A stretch of DNA of 64,000 bases from Myotis daubentonii (Eukaryota > Chordata > Mammalia > Chiroptera > Vespertilionidae): assembly GCF_963259705.1 (NCBI RefSeq), contig NC_081842.1:42662803-42726802 (forward strand), in the 5' to 3' direction. This document shows positions 43,098-53,090 of this stretch, piece after piece. Position numbers and translations under genes: made by a program. The notes under the pieces were generated by a model. That model searched no databases and was not told the DNA's origin. It saw only the letters and a list, made by a program, of their open reading frames with translations. Within the stretch, counting starts at the first letter, position 1; the number at the start of each line of letters is the position of its first letter.

Positions 43098-44996
43098 TTT
43101 TTTTAAATTAAATCTTTATTGTTCAGATTATTACATTTGTTCCTCTTTTCCCCCCCCATAACTCCCCTCCTCCCAGTTCCCGCCCCACCCTGCGCCCTCA
43201 CTCCCCACCCACTGTCCTCATCCATAGGTGCATGATTTTTGTCCAGTCTCTTCCCGCATCTCCCACACCCCTTTCCCCCCCAAGAATAGTCAGTCCATTC
43301 CCTTTCTATGTCCCTGATTCTATTATGATCACCAGATTATTTATTCACTTGATTCTTAGATTCACTTGTTGATAGATGCATATTTGTTGTTCATAATTTG
43401 TATCTTTACCTTTCTCTTCTTCTTCCTCTTCTTAAAGGATACCTTTCAGCATTTCATATAATACTGGTTTGGTGGTGATGAACTCCTTTAGCTTTTCCTT
43501 ATCTGTGAAGCTCTTTATCTGACCTTCAGTTCTGAATGATAGCTTTGCTGGATAAAGTAATCTTGGTTGTAGGTTCTTGGTATTCATCACTTTGAATATT
43601 TCTTGCCATTCCCTTCTGGCCTGCAAAGTGTCTGTTGAGAAATCAGCTGACAGTCGTATGGGTATTCCCTTGTAGGTAACTGAGTTTCTTTCTCTTGCTG
43701 CTTTTAAGACTCTCTCTTTGTCTTTTGCTCTTGGCATTTTAATTATGATGTGTCTTGGTGTGGTCCTCCTTGGATTCCTTTTGTTTGGGGTTCTCTGCGC
43801 TTCCTGGACCTGTAAGTCTATTTCTTTCACCAGGTGGGGGAAGTTTTCTGTCATTATTTCTTCAAATAGGTTTTCAATATCTTGCTCTCTCTCATCTTCT
43901 GGCACCCCTATAATTCTGATGTTGGTACGCTTGAAGCTGTCCCAGAGGCTCCTTACACTATCTTCGTATTTTCGGATTCTTTTTTCATTTTGCTTTTCTG
44001 GTTGGGTGTTTTTTGCTTCTTCGCATTTCAAATCTTTGCCTTGATTCTTGCGCTCCTCTGGTCTGCTGTTGGGAGTCTGTATAGTATTCGTTATTTCAGT
44101 CCGTGTATGCTTAATTTCTAGTTGGTTCTTTATCATAACATCGAGGGTCTCATTAGATTTCTTGAGGATTTCACTACATTTATCAGCAGCTTCTAGACAG
44201 TTCTTAAGAGACCTTAAAAGTGTGGTTCTGAACTCAATATCCTCCATTGACAGTTTTGTCCTGTTTCTTTGTCTCCGCATTTTTTATGCTCTCTTGGTGC
44301 ACCCCCTAGTGGTCTTTGTGCGCAGTCTTGTTGTAGTTAAGCCTTGATTGTTGTCGGCATACCGGGGGGTGATTTGACCTCCAGGCTAACTGGCTATGAG
44401 AGTCCACTGTGTCTGCAGTGGGAGAGCTTCTGTGCTGGATCTCTAGGGCGGTGCTAATCTAGCGTTTGCCTGAGGCTATCTGGCAAATGGCTCTGCGCAG
44501 GGCTTGGGCGGAGCGGGTCCCCCGGGGATCTACAGGGCGGGCCGGAGCGAGCAGTTATGGCTGCTCTCAGTTCCGTCCCTAGGGGCTCTGCCTCTCAGAG
44601 TCCCAGCAACCGCTGCAAACCTCGGAGAGAAAGCTGCCTTCGAGTTCCGACCGAAGCCAGACAGTCCCGCTTCTCCCGTTTGAGTCTGGGTCCCTAGAGA
44701 CTCGCCCGGATCTGGAGCTCAGAGCCTGAAACTCCCTCCCGATTGAAAACAACAACCGCGCCCTCCGCTGCCAGCCCGCTCCGCGTGCACTCCACACCTT
44801 AGTATTTCACTTCAGCACTGCGCCTCCTCTGAGTCTGGGTATGATATTCTCTTTCCTCCTAGTTGTAGAATTTCCACTCAGCCAGCCTTCCTGTGGTTCT
44901 GGGCGATGTCCGTTCCGTCTTTTAGTTGTTTTTTGAAGTGGTTGTTCGAGGCAGCAATCTCCGGCGTTAACCTATGCCGCCATCTTGGTTTCTCTC
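43098..44996 (-). mobile_element. Half-L1 copy 2, full-length, about 1.9 kb
   Basis: The plan is the same as copy 1, with the 5' start GAGAGAAACCAAGATGGCGG, ORF1 at 44280-43432, and a 3'UTR of about 335 bp ending AATAAAGATTTAATTTAAAA. The right edge meets the outer TSD exactly (44997). Confidence 0.87.
43432..44280 (-). CDS. L1 ORF1p-like protein of half-L1 copy 2 (282 aa)
   Basis: This intact frame is equal in length to copy 1. By direct alignment I count 27 differing residues of 282 (about 90% identity). Ten of the 27 fall in residues 35-50, in the N-terminal helical part, while the RRM-like and C-terminal domains differ only at scattered sites, mostly conservative. The role is as for copy 1: an RNA-binding coat and chaperone for the element's own RNA. 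The match in length without any frameshift argues that both copies came from coding source elements rather than one decayed relic. The stop is followed at once by the 3'UTR. Confidence 0.9.
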   Translation of the reverse strand: MRRQRNRTKLSMEDIEFRTTLLRSLKNCLEAADKCSEILKKSNETLDVMIKNQLEIKHTRTEITNTIQTPNSRPEERKNQGKDLKCEEAKNTQPEKQNEKRIRKYEDSVRSLWDSFKRTNIRIIGVPEDEREQDIENLFEEIMTENFPHLVKEIDLQVQEAQRTPNKRNPRRTTPRHIIIKMPRAKDKERVLKAARERNSVTYKGIPIRLSADFSTDTLQARREWQEIFKVMNTKNLQPRLLYPAKLSFRTEGQIKSFTDKEKLKEFITTKPVLYEMLKGIL

Positions 44997-45007
44997 GAAA
45001 CAATACT

Positions 45008-45043
45008 TTTTGTATAGCTTTTGTATAGCTCTTGTATAGCTTT
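45008..45043 (+). repeat. 11-bp tandem repeat, three copies
   Basis: TTTTGTATAGC / TTTTGTATAGC / TCTTGTATAGC lies immediately outside the half-L1 array. Confidence 0.85.
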
Positions 45044-45670
45044 TTCATTTTGCTCAGCTCTTAACATGCCGTATTGGGAATGGCCTACATCAGCTGAGTG
45101 GCCCACATCAGTTTGACGCTAATGATCAACCTCTGTCAGCTTCCCACCATTCTGGCCCAGTGTAAAATTGTGGTTATTTTTACTTAAAATACCTATTTTT
45201 TCCCAATTCTAGATGAGTTGAGGAAAGATTGATTGTGTTGATCAACAAATGAGAGAGTATTCAAACAGTTTTGTGTATAAGACCTGGCTTAGGATAATTA
45301 GGATAGAGTTTTTGTCAGTACCAACTGTAATTAAAATCAGAACAGAATCTTCTTTCTTTTAGATTTCCTTTAATCTGAATCTTTCCTATAATAGGTTACT
45401 TCAGATAGCTTGTAGTGTGAAAAATAAGCATGATTTTTGGGGGGAAATTAGCTGTATATGTTAACTATATCAATGAGAGATGACAGTTTTATGAGTAATC
45501 TTCAAATAGGAAAAAATTCAATTGACATTGAAATACATTTTGATTCTTTTCATTGGACTTCTTTATGCCTAATGATTTTTCTCAGTCTGATATTAAAATG
45601 GATGTACATTCTTAGCATACACATTGAACAGTCTTTGGGAAGCTTAGATGGTGTTGGAATAAAATCTGCT
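45044..45670. other. Unassigned YEATS2 intron 1 DNA
   Basis: No gene or repeat is recognised. Confidence 0.5.
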
Positions 45671-45679
45671 GCTATTTTT

Positions 45680-45908
45680 TTTTTCTTTTTAATCCTCATC
45701 CGAGGATATTTTTCCGTTCATTTTTAGGGAGAGTAGAAGAGAGAGGGAAGACAGAAACACATCGATTGGTTGCCTCCTGCATGAGCCCCAACCAGGGTCC
45801 GGGCTAGGGAGGAGCCTGCAACCAAGGTACCAGTCCTTGACTGGAATTGAACCTGGGACCCTTTGGTCTGCAGGCCAACGCTCTATGCACTGAGCCAAAC
45901 TGGCTAGG
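45680..45908 (-). mobile_element. Ves-like SINE, 'CTCATCCGAGG' subfamily
   Basis: It is flanked by GCTGCTATTTTTT on both sides, and is the first of three SINEs that share this target. Confidence 0.86.
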
Positions 45909-45924
45909 GCTGCTGCTATTTTTT

Positions 45925-46131
45925 AAAAAATATATTTTTATTGATTTCAGAGAGGAAGGGAGAGGGAGAGAGAGCTAGAAACACCAGTGATGAGAGAGAA
46001 TCACTGATCAGTTGCCTCCTGCATGATCGGGGATCGAGCCTGCAAGCCAGGCAAATGCCCTGGCCAGGAATTGAACCGTAACCACCTGGTTCATAGGTCA
46101 ATGCTCAACCACTGAGCCACACCAGCAAGGC
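45925..46131 (-). mobile_element. Ves-like SINE
   Basis: The 'CTCAACCACTGAGCC' head ends CAGCAAGGC. The flanks are CTGCTGCTATTTTTT copies. Confidence 0.86.
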
Positions 46132-46145
46132 CCTGCTGCTATTTT

Positions 46146-46373
46146 TTTTTTTAATATATTTTATTGATTTTTTACAGAGAGGAAGGGAGAGAGACAGAGA
46201 GTCAGAAACATCGATGAGAGAGAAACACCGATCAGCCGCCTCCTGCACATCCCCCACCCGGGATGCGCCCGCAACCCAGGCACACACCCTTGACCGGAAT
46301 CGAACCTGGGACCCCCCAGTCCGCAGGCTGACGCTCTATCCACTGAGCCAAAACGGTTTCGGCTTTTTTTTTT
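46146..46373 (-). mobile_element. Ves-like SINE
   Basis: This is a 'GATTTTTTACAGAGAGG' copy with a slightly altered head end (GCCAAAACGGTTTCGGC). It is followed by poly-T and the last CTGCTGCTATTTTTA copy. Confidence 0.86.
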
Positions 46374-46794
46374 CCTGCTGCTATTTTTAATTTGCAAAAT
46401 TCAGGGGTTAGCAAAAGAAGGGTTATAGTTGTTCGTATGGAAAATAATGCAATAATTAATAAATAAAAGAATAAGCTTTTATTCTTTTTATCACAACTGT
46501 AAACCTACTTTTGCCTTCCCCTGTATGATTCATGATATGGATCATATGTATTTAGATTACTAACAAGCAGTTGCATTGTGTTCTTAAAGGTCCAACATTA
46601 AATGTGTGTAGTACACATTACCTTGCTTCTGGATCTACTTTGTTTATTGCTGCAGTAATACCTTCTAGTTATGGTGTACTATTCTTTTAATACCCTGCTG
46701 GAAAGGAATTGTAATCTGTAGTCACAAATGAAAAACATGTCTGTCATTTTCCTCTGAGGATACCTTTAGACCACATCTCCATAGGTTTAGATAT

Positions 46795-47660
46795 ATTATT
46801 GTTAACTTTTCAATAGTCTGTTCTTTTAATTTTCTCTTTGAGTCATGAATTATTTAGAATATCATATTTTCCATATCATAGTGAGTTTTTGTTAATAATT
46901 TCATAATTTAATTTTATTAGGATCAGAGAATATAACTTTCACATTTTCTAATTATTGAGGCTTTCTTCATATTCTGTTATATGATTTAATTTTAATGAAG
47001 TTTTATAAATATTTCAAATGGATTATTTCATGCTGCGTTCATAGTTGTATGTATCTGTTAAATCTGGCTTCTTAATCACATCTATGTTACCTGTATATTT
47101 ATCTGTTGTTATCTTGGTCTTTTAAATTTCTGAGAGAGATGTATTCAGATTCTATTATAATGGTGCTTTTCTTAAATCCTCCTTATATTTCTGCTTTGTT
47201 TTGTATTTTGTATATTTTGACACTATGTTGTTTGGTGTATAGGTTATGATATATCTTTGTGATTGTGCCTTTTAATAGTAGCAGTCATTATTAAGTGTTT
47301 TCTTTGCCTTAAATTATTGTCTGTTATTAATCTTGCTAAGCCTGCTATCTTTTTGTTTGCACATGCCTGTGTATAACTTTGCATATCTCTTTTGTTTTAA
47401 TATGTTTGTATTGATTTCAGAGAGGAAGGGGGAGAGAGAGGGAGAAGCATCAGTGATGAGAGAGAATCATTGATCTGCTGCCTCTTGCACACCCCGTACT
47501 GGGGATCAAGCCTGCAACCCAGACATGTACCTTGACCGGTAATCGAATTGTGACCTCCTGGTTCATGGGTTGATGCTCAACCACTGGCCAGACATTTTTG
47601 CACGTCTCTTTATTTTAAAGTTAGCCATAGTGCTTTTGAAGTTGTAGCAATATAAACAAA
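46795..47660 (-). repeat. L1M ORF2 fragment, split by a SINE
   Basis: Antisense L1 sequence such as GAGTCATGAATTATTTAGAA, GATCAGAGAATATAACTTTC and CAGATTCTATTATAATGG. It is degenerate. 46374-46795 is unassigned. Confidence 0.6.
47394..47595 (-). mobile_element. Ves-like SINE, head truncated
   Basis: The body is normal, but the head ends CTCAACCACTGGCCAGAC. The flanks TTTGCATATCTCTTT and TTTGCACGTCTCTTT form a TSD. Confidence 0.8.
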
Positions 47661-47769
47661 TAGATTTGTAAGTATAGTATTGTGGAAAGCATGATGAAAG
47701 CTAGTGTAAACTAGTAGTGATAGTCCCTGTGGATATTTATATTTTATCATGTATTTTAGTTAGCCATTA

Positions 47770-48160
47770 ATTTATTCATCAAGTAGTTTATTGAGACCTT
47801 ACAGGAACTGTGTAGGGGAAAGATAGGGAGAGCTGTATTGGAAGGTATGATCTGGGAAGGCTTTCTCTGATAAGGTGGACATTTGAGTTGGGATCTGGTA
47901 AAACTAACCTAGGGGAAGAGCATTCCAGAGAGAAGGAACCTTAAGTCCAAAAACCCTAAGGAAAGATTGAGGTGTATTTGGGGAACAGAAAGAAAACCAG
48001 TATGTCTGAATGTTAATGATGAAGAATGGAGAGGAAGGCTGGACCCAATTCATGTATGATCTTGTAGGTCATGTGAAAGAGAGTGATTTTATTCTAAGTG
48101 TTAGGCGAAGCAATTGAAGATTTCAAGCAGGGATGACATGATCAGATATATATTTTTATA
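47770..48160 (-). repeat. L2 LINE fragment
   Basis: GGGGAAGAGCATTCCAGAG and TTTTATTCTAAGTGTTAGG with CAAGCAGGGATGACATGATC are the reverse complement of the mammalian L2 3' region. Confidence 0.65.
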
Positions 48161-48164
48161 GTCC

Positions 48165-48565
48165 TAAACTGAGGTATAGTGAAATACACAAACAGTTGAA
48201 ATACACAGATTTTAAGTGTATGGTTGGATGAGTTTTCACGATTTCATATTACCCATGTAACCCACTCCATTATTAAGATATAAAATATTTCTATCACCCC
48301 AGAATGATCCTTATTCCTCTTCCCAATCAGTCTCCACCACCAGCACCCCACTACTATTCTCATTTCATTCACCAAAGATAAATTTGCTTCAGAATTTCAT
48401 ATAAGTGGAATCATTTTATACACTCTTTTATGTCTGGCTCTTTTACTTACCATAATGATTTTGAAATTCATTCCTGTAGTTGCTTGGATAAGGAGTTCAT
48501 TGGGTATACCACAGTTTGTTTGCCCATTCTGTTTTGGATTTTGTAGATATTTTTTAAATGTCTCT
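48165..48565 (-). repeat. L1M fragment
   Basis: Antisense L1 with CTGAGGTATAGTGAAATACAC, CACCCCAGAATGATCC and TATAAGTGGAATCATTTTAT. Confidence 0.65.
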
Positions 48566-48951
48566 TTGGCTAATAGAGGAGAATGGTTGCAGATTCTCTC
48601 ATTCAAATATTTGATAAAAAAAACACTGGTTGTCATGTTAACAAAGGGGAAAATATTTTGAGGGAAGTGAAGACTATAGAAACAGGGCCAAAGAATTATA
48701 GAAACCATTATTAACATCGTAGAAACATTTGTCTATATGGAAGCAGATGGAAAATGATTGTTCTGCTCCTCCCTATTCCCCTTTTTAAATCAGATGGGCA
48801 AAGTTGTCTTGAATGAGAGCACAAAATCCAGTGATTCTAATGAGATTCAAATGCCATAAAGATCATAGAATTTTAAATAAATTGTTATTGATTTCAGAGA
48901 GGAAGGGAGAGGGATAGAAACATCAATGATGCGAAAGAATCATTGATTAGC

Positions 48952-49566
48952 CCTAACCAGTTTGGCTCAGTGGATAGAGCGTCGGCCTGCAGACTGAAGG
49001 GTCCCAGGTTCGATTCCTGTCAAGGGCATGTGTCGAGTAAGACTCCCTCCATGTTCTGCGTGGAGTAGGGTTCGATATCTGAAAGAGGAGCCGCACAACA
49101 AATGAGAGAAAAAGACCCGAGATAATTTTGCAATATTGGGGGACCAGGCGGCAAGTCCCGAAGGACTTCCCCGTGCTCAGGCTTCACCAAGCTTTTTTTG
49201 ATCTGGGATGCCCCCATAGCATAGCCCTTAGGCAGGTGACCCCCTAGTAACAAGCAGACTAGCCCATCAGCAAGGATTTACATAATAATAAATGGGGGAG
49301 TAGTTTCAGCTACCACTGTCTGGACAAACAGAGGTGGTGCCTAGCTCTGAGCTTTGCTAGGGCTTCAAAGGCACCCAGCCTTGGGGGGGTTCTCTGTCTA
49401 TGCTTATCAGATAGTGAAGGCAATAAACAGTTTCCCACAGGCATGTATCTTGGTTGCTGGCACATCCCAGCAGGGGGTGTGCAGGAGACAGCTGATCGAT
49501 GTTTCTCTCTCTCATAGATGTTTCTAACTTTCTATTCTCTCCCTTCCTCTCTAAAAAAATCAATAA
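48952..49566 (+). mobile_element. Ves-like SINE, middle of the nest
   Basis: The head part is 48952-49030 (CCCTAACCAGTTTGGCTCAG) and the tail part 49446-49566. Its target lies inside the body of the outer SINE, in the opposite orientation. Confidence 0.88.
49031..49439 (-). mobile_element. Solo ERV LTR, class II-like, 409 bp, innermost
   Basis: The ends are TGTCGAGT .. TTCCCACA, with a perfect 6-bp TSD, GGCATG (49025-49030, 49440-49445), a length typical of class II (betaretrovirus-like) ERVs. Minus strand is favoured because its U5-like end (CTCCTCTTTCAGATATCG .. CTTACTCGACA) looks right. No viral genes remain. It entered a SINE that had itself entered a SINE, so it is the youngest of the three. 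Confidence 0.8.
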
Positions 49567-49712
49567 AATATATTTTTTTTAAAAGAATCATTGATTAGCT
49601 GCCTCCTGTATGCCCCCTACTGGGGATCGAGCCTGCAACCCTGGCATTTACCCTGACTGGGAATCAAATCCTGACCTCCTGGCTCAACCACTGAGCCACA
49701 CCAACCGGGCGA

Positions 49713-50600
49713 TCATAGAATTTTATATTGAGAAGATACCTCACATAGTACATAGCAAATTTTTCAAGGACCTCCTTCCCCTAAGAATTGGCCACCTTGT
49801 AAGCTATGTCTGCAAGACAGGGTTCTAGGACTAAATTCTAGGTTTTCTCTGACATGAGAACTAAAACATTTTACTAAGAATATCTAGTGACTATGTATTA
49901 CCTAATTTTTATGTTTTTAATTATGTAATTTTTTAAAAATTATTTTTCTCTTGGAGTTTATTTCAAAATATAGAATATTAAAAGGTTTTGGTCTTCAACC
50001 TTTTTTAAAAATCCAGACTAGTTTATGTTATTTGAATAGGTGTGATACAGGCTAGTTTTGCTTTTTTACATTATACATGGGAAAAATGTGTATTTTTTAA
50101 GGTCAACTGGACAACATTTACTGTTTATAATGAGGCTGTTTCAATGAGATGAAAATTTTAAATTACAGGAATGAATATTACAGATATTTCTGTATTTGTA
50201 TTAGTATTTGACTCCATGGTATGGAGAAAGTCCTTTCTCACAGACAAATTATAAACAGTAAGATTTTTTTAACAGTTCACAGTAACATTTCAGTATTCTT
50301 TTTTATTTCATTTTATTTAAAACCTAAAAAGGATTAGTAGGACATTTTGTTTCAGAGTTGAATCTGAAAATATCTAACAACTGTTCACATTTCCTTTTCA
50401 TAAATCTTGAAACCAGACAAGAAGAATCCAAAAATTCATATTGCCATGGTTTGTTACACATTCCATTCACTTATTTATTACATCATGATGATAGCATGCT
50501 TCAGCATACGTGCCTAGCCTTAGCTAGCATATACTTGAATGTAGCATGTGTATACTTTAGTATTCTTGCTAGACTGAAGCAGACCTGACTTATTTAAACA
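49713..50600. other. Unassigned YEATS2 intron 1 DNA
   Basis: AT-rich sequence with no gene or convincing repeat. Confidence 0.5.
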
Positions 50601-51276
50601 CTAGAGGCCCGGTGCACAAAAATTTGTGCACTGGGGTGGGGGGATCCCTCAGCCCGGCCTGCGCCCATTTTCAGTCCAGGACCCCTTGGGGGTCCACCTG
50701 TCGACTTAGGCCCACTCCCCGGGGGATCAGGCCTAAGCTTGCAGTCAGACATCCTTCTGGCAGCCAGGGAGCCCTCGGGGGATGTCCGACTAAAGGCTTA
50801 GGCCCCCAAGGGAGCTGTGATGAGGAAGCTGGGGTGATAGAGGAGCCACGCTGTCCTGCCCTGGGTCAGGTCGCACACGGGACAACCAGGCGGGCCGGCT
50901 GATCGCTGCTGCCCGCCCAGCCGCCCTGGGTCAGGTCGAACATGGGACGCCCGGGTGGGCCGGTGGATCGCTGCTGCCCCGCCCGGCCACCCCGGGTTGG
51001 GTTGCACACGGGACGCCTAGGCGGGCAGGCGGATCGCTGCTGCCCCACCCAGCCACCCCGGGTCGGGTCACACATGGGACGCCTGCCGCCCCAGGTCACA
51101 AATAGTAGGTCCGGATGGCGATGGGGCAGGCGGGATGGCGCTGACCCGCCCTGCCTGCAGTATGCAAATTAGCCACCGTCTTTGTTGGTGGTTAATTTGC
51201 ATATCACGCTGATTAGCCAATGGGAGGCATAGTGAAGGTACAGTCAATTACCATGTTTGTCTATTATTAGATAGGA
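50601..51276 (-). mobile_element. HeliBat-type Helitron, 676 bp, with minisatellite and hairpin
   Basis: It starts A|CTAGAGGCCCGGTGCACAAA and ends CTATTATTAGATAGGA|T. Inside are about 3.5 copies of a 63-bp GC-rich unit (50868-51085) and a near-perfect 17-bp stem (51161-51203). It has no Rep/Hel protein. Confidence 0.85.
50868..51085. repeat. Minisatellite in Helitron, about 63-bp unit
   Basis: The unit contains GGATCGCTGCTGCCCC and a GGTCAGGTCGAACATGGGAC-like segment. The unit differs from the 32-bp one in the Helitron at 27533. Confidence 0.88.
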
Positions 51277-52320
51277 TGGTCAGTACACTCCTAAATCTTC
51301 CGATAATGTTTATCGGAAGCTCAAGTCTATGCCCAAAGATGGCAGAAGGTTGCTTACAAGGGCTGCGTGAAATAGGAATTACCTTGGCTGAACAAGTTAA
51401 CTCACTGGTGGTTTCTTCCTTACTTACCCAACCCCTCCACTACCAAATCCTTCCCTTTTTCCTCTTCTATTTCCCCAGCTTCAGAGCAAAAGTTAAAAGA
51501 GAGGTTTTGCTTCATTCCTTAAGTGAGAGTAAAATAAAGTACTGTTTTCTTCAAGAAACCCCAACCTTTCTGAGGAATAACCACTGTAATCTTGAGATTA
51601 CTTGAGGGGTGGTGGGAAGAGAATATGCAGATTATGAGCTCCATGGAATGGGTTAGTGAAGATGATACTGGACTCACTCATCTTCACAGGTAGTCCATAA
51701 GACTCTTGGAAAACTGGAAGACAGGTGGTCTCTAAGGAAATGGTATGATGCAGAAACACATTTGGAGATCTGCTGGGTTGTCTCTGCCTCCGATTTTAGA
51801 TTTGTCTGAGAGTAAGAGTGTTATTTTTTTTTTTCTTATTTGCATTAAGGAAAAAGGAATGGGGTTTATTGATTTTTTTAAAGAATGTATTCTTCATAAA
51901 CTGTCCCAGAATTTCACTAGAAATTCTTAGTGACAATTTGTCTAAAACTAGTTGCAGACCAAATGGAGAAGGCTAAAAGAAAAGAATAAGACTTTACTCT
52001 CACTTTTTATAAGCTCTAAAAACGGAAAATAATAGATTCAGGGTCTCTATAAAAATAAAGACATTTATATTCTGAATTAGAGCAGGTTAGGTAATGATGG
52101 TGAATAACATTAAATGGCTTGATTAAATATGTTTATTAACACTGAAGTTTTTAAAACATTTTAAAGCTTAGGGCTATTATGCACAATAACAGTTATAGGG
52201 AAAATGTTCTCTTAAATCCAGGATTTACATATACATATATCAGTACATGAGTCTGACACCTGAATCAAGTGAGTCTGTCTCTGGGATGGGTGAAAGAACT
52301 GAACTAAGAGCTGAGAGACT
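51277..52320. other. Unassigned YEATS2 intron 1 DNA
   Basis: No repeat or conserved frame is recognised. Confidence 0.45.
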
Positions 52321-52321
52321 T

Positions 52322-52544
52322 CTTTTTTTTAAAGAATAGATTTTTTTTTAAATTCTCACCTGAGGATGTTTATTGATAAGAGAGAGAGAGGAGAGAGAGA
52401 TGGGAAAGAAACATTGGTCCATTGCCTCCTGTACACTCCCCCACTCGGTAGTGAACCTGCTACCTAGGTATGTGCCCTGACCAGGAATTGAACCCACTTT
52501 TTTGGTGTATTGGACATGCTCCAAACGGAGCCACCCAGCCGGGC
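52322..52544 (-). mobile_element. Older bat SINE, 'CTCACCTGAGG' type
   Basis: The body is diverged, with ACATTGGTCCATTGCCTCC and head end GCCACCCAGCCGGGC. The flanking AGAGAC is a short TSD. Confidence 0.75.
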
Positions 52545-53090
52545 AAGAGACATTTAAATTGTTATTTCTGTTAACTTTGAGTGAATAAAAAATAAATATT
52601 TTTGAGTTAACATTTCATCTTCATTAATTTTATTTTGAAACTTTGTATTACCTCAATAAATACTCATTGTATTTTTGTCTTTGGTTAGGTACATAATCTC
52701 TGTTAGTGATAGAGCAGAGGTTTGGAAATCAGAGAACTCTTCTTGGTTTTTTTTATGTCATAGATTAATACTAAGGGGCAACTCATGTAACCACCCTGGA
52801 GCAGTTTCTTTTTTTTGTATGTCAGTAGAAGCTGGCTGCCCAATAAGGAGCCACTAGCCATGGTTGGTTATTGAACCTTTGAAATGTGGCTACTCTAAAT
52901 CGAGATGTGCTCTCAGTTTAAAATACACACTGGATTTTAAAGACTTAGTACAAAGATAAGAATGTAAAAAGTATCTTATTGCTAATTTGTTTACATTGAT
53001 TACATTACTGGAATGATAATATTTTGGGTATATTGGTTGAATGAAATACATTATTAAAATTATTTTCCCTCTTTTAAATGTGGCTGCTAG

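Larger units (their letters stand above)
40818..44996 (-). mobile_element. Half-L1 (HAL1-type) tandem array
   Basis: On the minus strand the order is: a full element (44996-43098), the 3' end of a second related element (43097-42721), and another full element (42719-40818). One TSD, GAAACAATACTTTT, occurs at 40804-40817 and 44997-45010, outside the whole set. Each full unit has a 5'UTR, an ORF1 and a 3'UTR with poly(A), but no ORF2, endonuclease or reverse transcriptase. ORF1-only L1 derivatives are known as half-L1 and must borrow L1 enzymes. The array is antisense in YEATS2 intron 1. Confidence 0.85.
48878..49711 (-). mobile_element. Ves-like SINE, outermost of a three-level nest
   Basis: The tail part is 48878-48951 and the head part 49567-49711. 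The duplicated GAATCATTGATTAG at the break is the TSD of the SINE inside it. The head ends GAGCCACACCAACCGGGC. Confidence 0.87.

Noticed and set aside
41482..44347. Plus-strand frames of 79-112 codons across the half-L1 units
   Set aside because: They are shadows of the minus-strand ORF1 genes and of the CpG-rich 5'UTRs. Their near-identity between units simply reflects the repeat.
49020..49253. 77-codon minus-strand frame as a retroviral gene
   Set aside because: It lies wholly inside a 409-bp LTR with TG..CA ends and a 6-bp TSD, so it is non-coding LTR sequence.
50868..51085. CRISPR-like regularly spaced repeats
   Set aside because: Units are directly abutting and degenerate with no unique spacers, in a vertebrate genome and within a Helitron. 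It is a minisatellite.
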